DNA of 6,553 bases from an uncultured Eubacterium sp. (lineage in GTDB: Bacteria; Bacillota; Clostridia; Peptostreptococcales; Anaerovoracaceae): positions 1-6,553 of the forward strand of contig URXI01000246.1 in NCBI GenBank assembly GCA_900551775.1, given 5' to 3'. A program made the position numbers and the translations under genes. Of the stretch, positions 1 through 4,915 are shown piece after piece (the stretch's first letter is position 1; every line of letters begins with the position of its first letter). The notes beneath the pieces are model-generated. The model was given only the letters and a program-made list of their open reading frames with translations. It did no database searches and was not told the DNA's origin.

Positions 1-515
1 CCACCGCCGCCAACGCCTATATTGCCCGTAATGGCGGAGTTTGTCGCGATCAGTGAACAGCCGTTGGAAATGAAAGCACCGCCGCCCCCTCCGTCTGCCT
101 CGCAGTTTCTGATAGCAGCATTGTTCTCCATCAGACAAGCCGCTCCCGTGTCAGAGAGATAGAGACCCCCTCCGCCAGAGATGGCTCTGTTCTCTTCCAA
201 AACGGCCTGATTCAAAGTCAGTTTTCCGCCGCTTACGGAAATCAATTCGTCGACGCCAGCGGTCACAGCCGCTTTGTTGCCGTTGACGGTTATATTTTGA
301 AGGGTCAAATCCCCATTGCTGTCAATATAAAAGAGAGAACCTGTATAGCCCTGCTGTCTCTGCAGTGTTATCAAAGCTCCCTCCGCTCCTCGAATCGTAA
401 CAGGATAAGAAAGATAGATCTGTCTGTCTACTGCAAAAGATGCAGTCACCTCTATGAGTTCCTCTCTATCTGTTATCCCTTGTAACAAGTCGTTCAGATT
501 TGCTACACTTATCAT
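1..515 (-). CDS. Beta-helix repeat protein, N-terminal part (runs off left edge)
   Basis: The visible 171 codons encode the start of a protein with repeating short beta-strand rungs of the right-handed beta-helix (pectate lyase-like) type. Motifs such as YPVTIRGAEG, GDLTLQNITVNGNK, GGKLTLNQAVLEENRA and CSLIATNSAITGN recur about every 20-25 residues, separated by Gly-rich turns (GGGG and GGGGG). Similar repeats occur in adhesins, polymorphic-membrane-protein-like proteins and polysaccharide-active enzymes, so no activity can be assigned. The ATG at 515 is chosen because a GGGGAG ribosome binding site lies 9-10 nt upstream and an in-frame TAG lies just before it, which rules out a longer N-terminus. 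Unusually, residues 1-30 are not hydrophobic and no signal peptide is visible, although most proteins of this kind are exported. It follows the DUF1847 gene by about 76 bases without a clear terminator or strong promoter, so read-through from the iron operon is possible. The C-terminus and any anchor domain lie outside the window. Confidence 0.8.
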   Translation of the reverse strand, partial: MISVANLNDLLQGITDREELIEVTASFAVDRQIYLSYPVTIRGAEGALITLQRQQGYTGSLFYIDSNGDLTLQNITVNGNKAAVTAGVDELISVSGGKLTLNQAVLEENRAISGGGGLYLSDTGAACLMENNAAIRNCEADGGGGGAFISNGCSLIATNSAITGNIGVGGG

Positions 516-591
516 ATTTACCTACTCCCCTATCAAATTGGTTTCAGTATTATCATATTCTGTGAAAGACGGATTTGTGTTCGTCTCTCCT

Positions 592-1230
592 CTATTCTTT
601 CTCCGCAAATAATTTTTGGTAGTAGGACTCCGCCGTGTACAGGGCTGCCGCCGGATTGTGGCCCATCACTCTGTCCTTGGCTACCAGGGTGGTCACAAGG
701 GCTTCCGAATATTTATAGAACAGACTGTCGTGTCCTACGCACAGACCCATGACGATGTTCAGTTCTGTGCCCGCCTCGTTGAGCAGCGTCGCCTGGGTGA
801 TCGGATTGCACATGTTCTTCCCCACAGCGTTGCACTTTTCGTCGATGCCCACGTCGGTCTTCGGCACTGCACCCACTTTACAGACTGCGCTGTAGACATC
901 AAAATCATGGCTGCGCAGGATTTTGGCAAGGATCCTGCTTTCCCTGATCAGACCGGCACAGGTTGCGATGCCAATCTTCTGAAATCCCATCCGCTTTGCA
1001 AACTCCACGATTTCCTGCACCCTGGTCCATTTGCAGTAACCCTCAAATTCGACTTCCGCAGCAGTCTTCATGACGCTGTTGTTCTCCTCGTCCTCATAGA
1101 GCGCCATGATTTCCGCGCGCTTGGCTTCTGTCATCTTCTCCGTCTGGCAAAATTCCGGATAGCTGGCATTCTGGTAATCACAGTGCAGAACCCCGCAGTC
1201 CACACAGGACAAATTCTTATCTTTTTTCAT
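592..1230 (-). CDS. DUF1847 family Cys-rich, probably metal-binding protein
   Basis: This 212-aa soluble protein looks like the DUF1847 family, found mainly in anaerobes and presumed to bind metal; its biochemical role is not established. The N-terminus has a Cys cluster C9-x2-C12-x4-C17 and C28 (SCVDCGVLHC, then PEFC). Further cysteines are at 66, 91 (IATCAGL), 117, 133, 141 (KNMCNP) and 164 in GLCVGHDSLF. The central part (about 70-165) has alternating helices and strands. Two ATGs are adjacent, at 1233 and 1230. An AAAGGA site lies 4 nt before the first and 7 nt before the second, so 1230 is preferred, but 1233 (one residue longer) is possible. A longer in-frame start at 1365 would read through the Cys-rich membrane gene and is not believed. 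The start overlaps the 3' end of that gene by about 14 bases, which suggests translational coupling and membership of the feo operon. A role in receiving or sensing imported iron is inferred from position only. Confidence 0.88.
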   Translation of the reverse strand: MKKDKNLSCVDCGVLHCDYQNASYPEFCQTEKMTEAKRAEIMALYEDEENNSVMKTAAEVEFEGYCKWTRVQEIVEFAKRMGFQKIGIATCAGLIRESRILAKILRSHDFDVYSAVCKVGAVPKTDVGIDEKCNAVGKNMCNPITQATLLNEAGTELNIVMGLCVGHDSLFYKYSEALVTTLVAKDRVMGHNPAAALYTAESYYQKLFAEKE

Positions 1231-1387
1231 CATCGGTTCCTTTCTCTTCTCTATACGCACAGCTTGCGCAGTTTCCGCTGCAGCCATTACAACCACTGCA
1301 GCCGCCTTTGCTGCGCCGTATGAACCGGACAGCAAAGAACAGCGCAGCCGCAACTGCTGCAACAATCAAAATATCGATCAGTCCCAT
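1217..1387 (-). CDS. FeoB-associated Cys-rich membrane protein
   Basis: This 56-aa protein has one N-terminal membrane helix (about residues 4-22, IDILIVAAVAAALFFAV). A basic stretch RFIRRSK follows, then the cluster C30-x2-C33-x2-C36-x3-C40-x2-C43 and a charged tail. This is the pattern of the FeoB-associated Cys-rich membrane protein family (Pfam FeoB_associated), whose small members sit directly downstream of feoB in many Firmicutes. By the positive-inside rule the Cys cluster faces the cytoplasm, where it could accept Fe(II) from FeoB; this fits the family but is not shown here. The start at 1387 is chosen because an AAGGGA site lies 7 nt upstream and the membrane helix begins at once. 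A longer frame reaching 1540 lies inside feoB and is rejected. It starts 17 nt after the feoB stop and overlaps the DUF1847 start, so the three genes form one operon. Confidence 0.9.
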   Translation of the reverse strand: MGLIDILIVAAVAAALFFAVRFIRRSKGGCSGCNGCSGNCASCAYREEKGTDDEKR

Positions 1388-1404
1388 ATTCCATTCCCTT
1401 TCAT

Positions 1405-3759
1405 TTAAAAGCCCATCAGGCTTCCTCCCATATGTACGGCAAAGGCCACGATCCAGGCGATTAAGCACTGAGCGATGACGATAATCAGCGCCCATTTTCC
1501 GCCCAGCTCCCGCTTGACTGCCGATACAGCCGCTACACAAGGCGTATAAAGTAGTGTGAACACCAGGAACACGATGGCTGTGAACGGTGTGAACAGTGTC
1601 TTCAGAAGGGCCGTACTGCCGCCCATCAGAACCGTCATGGTGCTGACCACGCTTTCCTTCGCTGTAAAGCCGGTGATCAGCGCCGTCGAAAGCCTCCAGT
1701 CGCCAAATCCCAGCGGCTCGAAAATCGGAGCGATCCAGCCGCCCACCAGAGCCAGCATGCTGTCTTTGGAATCAGCCACTACGTTGAGATGGATGTCAAA
1801 GGTCTGCAAAAACCAGATGATGATGGTCGCCACAAAGATGACCGTAAAAGCTCTGGTAATAAAATCTTTGGCCTTATCCCAGATCAGCCGGCCTACGCTC
1901 TTCATCCCCGGAAATCTGTAATTGGGCAGTTCCATGACAAAAGGCACCGGCTCACCCTTGAATTTCGTCTTATCCAGGAATACCGCATACAGGATTGCCA
2001 CCACGATGCCGGTAAAATACATGATCGTCATGACCAGCGCCCCGTTCTTCGGGAAAAAGGCTGCCGTAAGCAACGCATAGATTGGCAGTTTTGCTGAACA
2101 GCTCATGAATGGTGTCAGCATGATGGTCATCTTGCGGTCCCGCTCCGAAGGCAGCGTCCTCGTGGCCATGATGGCAGGCACCGAACAGCCGAATCCGATG
2201 ATCATCGGCACAAAACTCCTCCCCGAAAGGCCGATTTTGCGGAGCATTTTGTCCATGACAAAGGCCACCCTGGCCATATAGCCGCTGTCTTCCAGAAACG
2301 ACAGGAAGAAAAACAAGGTCACGATGATGGGCAGGAAGCTGAGGACGCTGCCCACGCCGGCAAAGACGCCGTCGATAATCAGCGAATGGATGACCGGGTT
2401 GACGTTTACCGCAGTAAGTCCACTGTCACAGGCTGCCGTAAGCCAGCTGATGCCCTGCTCCATCAGATCTGACAAGAAGGAGCCGATAACGCCGAAGGTC
2501 AGCCAGAAAATCAGAGCCATAATCGCCGCGAAGCTGGGGATCGCCGTATATTTTCCAGTCAGAATCTGATCCATGGACTGGCTGCGGATATGCTCCTTGC
2601 TTTCTTTCGGGCGGACGACCGTAGCATTGCAGACCTTGTCGATAAAGGCAAATCTCATATTGGCAAGAGCCGCATTCCTGTCCATACCGCTCTCTTTTTC
2701 AAGCTGCAGAATAATGTGCTCCAGAAGTTCTCTCTCGTTTTGATCTAACTTGAGCTTTTCCAAAATGATATCGTCGCCTTCAATCAGTTTGCTGGCCGCA
2801 AATCTGGCCGGAATGCCGCTCTTCTGGGCATGGTCTTCAATCAGATGCATGATGGAATGCAGACAGCGATGCACTGCGCCGCCGTCCTCTCCCTCCGGTT
2901 CACAGAAATCCATGCGGCCTGGACACTCGTGGAACTGAGCCACGTGCATGGCGTGGTCGATCAGTTCTTCAATCCCCTCATTTCTGGAGGCGGAAATCGG
3001 AATGACTGGCACGCCCAGCGCTTCTTCCATTTCGTTAATTCTGACCGTACCGCCGTTTTCACGAACCTCGTCCATCATGTTAAGCGCCAGCACCATGGGA
3101 ATATCCAATTCAATGAGCTGCAGTGTCAGATAGAGGTTTCTCTCGATGTTGGTCGCATCGACGATATTGATGATGCCTTTTGGCTTATCCTGCAGAAAGA
3201 ACTCTCTCGTCACAATTTCTTCGTTGGTATAGGGAGACATGGAATAAATCCCTGGCAAGTCCGTTACCAAAGTGTTGCAGAACTTGCGGATCTGACCGTC
3301 TTTGCGGTCCACCGTCACGCCGGGAAAATTGCCTACGTGCTGGTTGGAACCAGTAAGCTGGTTAAACAAAGTGGTCTTGCCACAGTTTTGATTTCCCGCC
3401 AGACCAAAGGTCAGCAGCTGGTCGTCGGGGGCAGCGCTTCCTTTCTGTTTGACATGGTATTTGCCCATTTCTCCCAGACCAGGATGCTCTATCTTCTTTT
3501 CCTTCGATTCAGTCAGGTGTTCTTTTCCCTCTTCTAAAACTGGCTGAACTTCTATTTTTGCTGCGTCTTCCAATCTCAAGGTCAACTCATAACCCCGGAT
3601 TCTATATTCAATCGGATCGCCCATAGGCGCCGCTTTCATAAACTTGATCGTTTTTCCAGGGATCAGTCCCATATCGAGGAAGTGCTGCCGCAGAGAACCA
3701 CTCCCGCCGACAGAAACAATCCTGGCACTTTCTCCCCTCTTCAGCTCTGACAGTATCAT
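1405..3759 (-). CDS. feoB: FeoA-FeoB fusion ferrous iron transporter
   Basis: This 784-aa protein imports Fe(II) across the cytoplasmic membrane. Residues 1-75 form a FeoA (SH3-like) domain, with LRQHFLDMGLIPGKTI and RGYELTLRLEDA typical of it. A charged linker (76-112) joins it to FeoB. The cytoplasmic G domain has G1 GNQNCGKT (122-129), the G2 Thr149 in FPGVT, G3 DLPG (167-170), G4 NMMD (227-230) and G5 around SAS (256-258). A helical guanine-dissociation-inhibitor-like region covers about 280-390. The membrane part starts near 408 with several hydrophobic helices and two inverted Gate motifs: GFGCSVPA (522-529, Cys525) with SCSAKLPIY (553-561), and YTPCVAA (738-744, Cys741). No key residue appears to be missing. 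The start is supported by AAAGGAG 6 nt upstream. It is the first gene of the feo operon, preceded by a consensus promoter and a possible operator. Fusion of FeoA to FeoB is known in some bacteria; separate genes are more common. Confidence 0.97.
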   Translation of the reverse strand: MILSELKRGESARIVSVGGSGSLRQHFLDMGLIPGKTIKFMKAAPMGDPIEYRIRGYELTLRLEDAAKIEVQPVLEEGKEHLTESKEKKIEHPGLGEMGKYHVKQKGSAAPDDQLLTFGLAGNQNCGKTTLFNQLTGSNQHVGNFPGVTVDRKDGQIRKFCNTLVTDLPGIYSMSPYTNEEIVTREFFLQDKPKGIINIVDATNIERNLYLTLQLIELDIPMVLALNMMDEVRENGGTVRINEMEEALGVPVIPISASRNEGIEELIDHAMHVAQFHECPGRMDFCEPEGEDGGAVHRCLHSIMHLIEDHAQKSGIPARFAASKLIEGDDIILEKLKLDQNERELLEHIILQLEKESGMDRNAALANMRFAFIDKVCNATVVRPKESKEHIRSQSMDQILTGKYTAIPSFAAIMALIFWLTFGVIGSFLSDLMEQGISWLTAACDSGLTAVNVNPVIHSLIIDGVFAGVGSVLSFLPIIVTLFFFLSFLEDSGYMARVAFVMDKMLRKIGLSGRSFVPMIIGFGCSVPAIMATRTLPSERDRKMTIMLTPFMSCSAKLPIYALLTAAFFPKNGALVMTIMYFTGIVVAILYAVFLDKTKFKGEPVPFVMELPNYRFPGMKSVGRLIWDKAKDFITRAFTVIFVATIIIWFLQTFDIHLNVVADSKDSMLALVGGWIAPIFEPLGFGDWRLSTALITGFTAKESVVSTMTVLMGGSTALLKTLFTPFTAIVFLVFTLLYTPCVAAVSAVKRELGGKWALIIVIAQCLIAWIVAFAVHMGGSLMGF

Positions 3760-3800
3760 TTTTTTCTCCTTTCCAGAGACTATTTCATCTAACTGGAAAT

Positions 3801-3829
3801 ATTATATACCAGCGAGGTGTTAGTGTCAA
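3801..3829 (-). promoter_or_regulatory. Promoter of the feo operon (perfect sigma-A/70 consensus boxes)
   Basis: Read on the minus strand, the -35 box TTGACA (3829-3824) and the -10 box TATAAT (3806-3801) both match consensus exactly and are separated by 17 bp. Transcription would start near 3794, giving a leader of about 35 nt before the feoB ATG at 3759. Such a strong promoter in front of an iron importer implies it must be tightly repressed when iron is plentiful; see the overlapping inverted repeat. Confidence 0.88.
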
Positions 3830-3834
3830 CTAAC
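3819..3834. promoter_or_regulatory. Inverted repeat over the feo -35 box, candidate repressor operator
   Basis: GTTAGT-TGAC-ACTAAC is a perfect 6-bp inverted repeat with a 4-bp centre, covering the -35 box. A further TTAG unit precedes it, giving TTAGTTAGTT. The GTTAG/CTAAC half-sites resemble those of DtxR/IdeR-type metal repressors (consensus core GGTTAG...CTAACC) more than the GATAAT repeats of Fur. A repressor bound here would block RNA polymerase. The assignment to the DtxR family is inference from the half-site alone, and the repressor gene is not in the window. Confidence 0.5.
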
Positions 3835-3866
3835 TAACGGATTTCCAGGCAAAAAAAGGCGCATAG

Positions 3867-3900
3867 AAAAAGGCAGCAACTGTTATCAGCTGCTGCCTTT
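3867..3900 (-). terminator. Intrinsic terminator of the downstream cold-shock gene
   Basis: On the minus strand a 14-bp stem (AAAGGCAGCAGCTG with CAGTTGCTGCCTTT, one G-U pair) encloses the loop ATAA and is followed by a run of T. It ends the transcript of the cold-shock gene at 3997-4209, about 95 nt after its stop codon, and separates it from the feo promoter. Its loop flanks resemble those of the terminator at 4411-4445, while the stem bases differ in paired fashion. Confidence 0.9.
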
Positions 3901-3996
3901 GATGGTGCTTATTACAAATACAAATTATTCAAATGGATGGTTAGATCTCGTACTGAAAACTATATTTAAAATAACAAACTACCTGTTTTGCGCAAA
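3901..3996 (-). other. Conserved 3' UTR of the downstream cold-shock gene
   Basis: This is about 95 nt of non-coding sequence between the stop codon at 3997 and the terminator stem. It matches the 3' UTR of the other copy (4447-4543) closely. The stretch 3901-3939 is identical to 4447-4485 over all 39 bases. Its function is unknown; it could serve RNA stability, RNA processing or a base-pairing role. Confidence 0.65.
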
Positions 3997-4209
3997 TTAG
4001 CAAGCCTGTACGTTGACCGCTCTCAATTTGCTGCTGTTTCTTGGATCGCTTTCGATGTCGAAAGAAACCTTCTGTCCTTCGTCAAGACTTTTGAATCCGT
4101 CAGATACGATGGATGAGAAATGTACGAATACATCATCTCCGCCATTGTCATTCTTGATGAAACCAAATCCTTTATCAGAGTTAAACCATTTTACTGTACC
4201 GTTATTCAT
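3997..4209 (-). CDS. csp: Cold-shock protein (CspA family), downstream copy
   Basis: This 70-aa single cold-shock domain binds single-stranded RNA and DNA and acts as an RNA chaperone in the cytoplasm. RNP1 is KGFGFI (13-18) and RNP2 is VFVHF (27-31). The N-terminus MNNGTVKWFNSDKG and the full five-strand length are usual for the family. It differs from the neighbouring copy at 8 of 70 positions, mostly conservatively (D/E, S/T, S/A), and ends in Cys70, as does the other copy. The start at 4209 is fixed by a GGAGG site 7 nt upstream and by family length. The in-frame ATG at 4308 lies within the leader hairpin and is rejected. The gene has its own promoter and terminator. Whether it is induced by cold or is a constitutive family member cannot be seen from sequence. 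Confidence 0.96.
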   Translation of the reverse strand: MNNGTVKWFNSDKGFGFIKNDNGGDDVFVHFSSIVSDGFKSLDEGQKVSFDIESDPRNSSKLRAVNVQAC

Positions 4210-4247
4210 ATCAGTACCTCCATTTTTATTATTTGTATCAACTTCAT

Positions 4248-4302
4248 AAAAAAACTGACCCCCATGCAAATTAAGAAAAATAACTTGCACAACTAAGGTC
4301 AG
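4248..4302 (-). promoter_or_regulatory. Terminator-like hairpin in csp leader (candidate attenuator), downstream copy
   Basis: In the leader, CTGACC pairs with GGTCAG (extendable by two U-G pairs). An inner stem TGCAA/TTGCA closes a loop of about 15 nt, and seven T residues (4254-4248) follow directly. This is the form of an intrinsic terminator, placed about 40 nt before the start codon and about 20 nt after the likely transcription start. The same element with compensating stem changes is present in the other copy. It may be an attenuator opened by the cold-shock protein itself or by low temperature; this is inference. Confidence 0.65.
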
Positions 4303-4330
4303 GTTCAAATTCTCTATTGATTACTTTCTT

Positions 4331-4359
4331 ATAATAGCACACCTCAAGCCAAATGTAAA
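4331..4359 (-). promoter_or_regulatory. Promoter of the downstream cold-shock gene
   Basis: The -35 box TTTACA (4359-4354), a 17-bp spacer and the -10 box TATTAT (4336-4331) are preceded by TGC, giving an extended -10 (TGCTATTAT). Start is expected near 4324, giving a leader of about 115 nt. The region just upstream (about 4361-4395) is almost pure A and T and could act as an UP element. Confidence 0.8.
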
Positions 4360-4410
4360 GCATAATTTTAAAAATATTTAAAAATAATAATTAGGTATTC
4401 TTAGCAATAT

Positions 4411-4445
4411 TAAAAATGCGGCATCCGTTATTACAGATGCCGCAT
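4411..4445 (-). terminator. Intrinsic terminator of the upstream cold-shock gene
   Basis: On the minus strand ATGCGGCATCTG pairs with CGGATGCCGCAT (one U-G pair) around the loop TAATAA, followed by TTTTT and an AT-rich tail. It ends the transcript of the gene at 4544-4756 after a 3' UTR of about 98 nt and insulates it from the next promoter at 4359. Confidence 0.9.
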
Positions 4446-4446
4446 A

Positions 4447-4543
4447 GATGGTGCTTATTACAAATACAAATTATTCAAATGGATGTTTAGAACCTCGTAC
4501 TGAAAACCATATTTTTAATAACAAACTACCTTCTTTGCAGAAA
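4447..4543 (-). other. Conserved 3' UTR of the upstream cold-shock gene
   Basis: This is non-coding sequence between the stop codon at 4544 and the terminator stem. It is the counterpart of 3901-3996, with an identical 39-base block at 4447-4485 and further matches such as CGTACTGAAAAC on the plus strand. The two 3' UTRs are at least as well conserved as the coding regions. Confidence 0.65.
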
Positions 4544-4756
4544 TTAGCAAGCCTGCACGTTAGCTGCTCTCAATTTGCTGCTGTTTCTTGGATCGCTTTC
4601 GATATCGAAAGTTACTTTCTGTCCTTCTTCTAAGCTCTTGAATCCTTCTGACTGGATTGCTGAGAAATGTACGAATACGTCATCTCCACCATTGTCATTT
4701 TTGATAAAGCCAAAGCCTTTTTCGGAATTAAACCATTTTACTGTACCTGTGTTCAT
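4544..4756 (-). CDS. csp: Cold-shock protein (CspA family), upstream copy
   Basis: This 70-aa single cold-shock domain protein carries RNP1 KGFGFI (13-18) and RNP2 VFVHF (27-31), with the nucleic-acid-binding aromatics W8, F15, F17, F28, H30 and F31 all present. The sequence differs from the downstream copy at positions 3, 12, 33, 35, 37, 43, 49 and 65 only. The codons have diverged more, with roughly one base in seven changed and many changes silent, which points to purifying selection on both copies. A GGAGG site 7 nt upstream supports the ATG at 4756. It is transcribed from its own promoter, which begins right after the radical SAM gene, and passes a terminator-like hairpin in the leader. 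As an RNA chaperone it could act on its own leader and that of its twin. Confidence 0.96.
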   Translation of the reverse strand: MNTGTVKWFNSEKGFGFIKNDNGGDDVFVHFSAIQSEGFKSLEEGQKVTFDIESDPRNSSKLRAANVQAC

Positions 4757-4799
4757 ATCAGTACCTCCATTTTAATATTTGTATCAATGCTTCAGAGAT

Positions 4800-4853
4800 A
4801 AAAAAACTGACCTCAATGTAAATCCAGAAAAAACGACTTACATGTTAGGTCAG
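4800..4853 (-). promoter_or_regulatory. Terminator-like hairpin in csp leader (candidate attenuator), upstream copy
   Basis: CTGACCT pairs with AGGTCAG, an inner stem ATGTAA/TTACAT closes a loop of about 16 nt, and seven T residues (4806-4800) follow. Compared with the other copy the inner stem has changed G-C to A-U with both sides altered, and the outer stem has gained a true pair. The hairpin is also the first terminator-like structure after the radical SAM gene, so it may end that operon's transcript as well as attenuating csp transcription. Confidence 0.65.
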
Positions 4854-4881
4854 GTTCAGATTCTCGATTGATTACTTTATT

Positions 4882-4910
4882 ATTCTAGCACATCTTTCGA
4901 CAGATGTAAA
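4882..4910 (-). promoter_or_regulatory. Promoter of the upstream cold-shock gene
   Basis: The -35 box TTTACA (4910-4905), a 17-bp spacer and the -10 box TAGAAT (4887-4882) carry a TGC extension as in the other copy. The -35 box starts six bases after the stop codon of the radical SAM gene. Start is expected near 4875, giving a leader of about 120 nt. Confidence 0.8.
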
Positions 4911-4915
4911 GCAGT

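Larger units (their letters stand above)
3901..4913. repeat. Tandem duplication of a whole cold-shock transcription unit
   Basis: Two direct repeats, about 3901-4362 and 4447-4913, lie in the same orientation 546-547 bp apart. Each holds a promoter, a leader with terminator-like hairpin, a 70-aa CDS and a long 3' UTR; their terminators, just outside the left borders, are also alike in form. Similarity on the promoter side begins around the shared TGCTTTACAT. Upstream of this the right copy runs into the end of the radical SAM gene, and the left copy into an AT-rich spacer (4363-4410). The 334-base non-coding stretch between the two CDSs (4210-4543) holds the left leader, promoter and AT-rich spacer, then the right copy's terminator and 3' UTR. 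No transposase or inverted ends are visible, so ordinary gene duplication is the simplest origin. Confidence 0.9.

Noticed and set aside
516..591. Promoter or terminator between the DUF1847 gene and the beta-helix gene
   Set aside because: A TATGATAAT-like -10 is present on the minus strand, but no acceptable -35 lies 16-18 bp before it, and no hairpin with a T run was found. The evidence is too weak to annotate.
616..1323. 235-codon open frame on the plus strand opposite the DUF1847 and Cys-rich genes
   Set aside because: It is antisense to genes with clear family motifs. Its translation shows no recognisable domain, so it is a by-product of the coding sequence on the other strand.
592..1365. 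Longer 257-aa version of the DUF1847 protein
   Set aside because: The first 45 residues come from another reading frame of the Cys-rich gene. AAAGGA before 1233/1230 and the family N-terminus (MKKDKNLSCVDC) mark the real start.
1217..1540. Longer 107-aa version of the Cys-rich membrane protein starting inside feoB
   Set aside because: The extension lies within the FeoB coding region in another frame and has no hydrophobic or family signal. The short form has its own ribosome binding site and begins with the membrane helix.
2830..3537. 235-codon open frame on the plus strand opposite feoB
   Set aside because: It lies antisense to the FeoB G domain, whose motifs are all intact on the minus strand, and has no domain signal of its own.
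3770..3799. Hairpin TTTCCAG/CTGGAAA in the feo leader that could hide the ribosome binding site
   Set aside because: With the -10 box at 3806-3801 transcription should start near 3794, so most of the 5' arm would not be transcribed. It may matter only as a DNA repeat.
3997..4308. Longer 103-aa version of the downstream cold-shock protein
   Set aside because: The extra N-terminus reads through the leader hairpin and ribosome binding site. The family length of about 70 aa and the GGAGG before 4209 support the short form, and the twin gene has no equivalent extension.
3901..4913. Direct repeats as a mobile element or CRISPR-like array
   Set aside because: There are only two copies, each containing a normal csp gene with its own promoter and terminator. 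No transposase, terminal inverted repeats or target-site duplication is visible.
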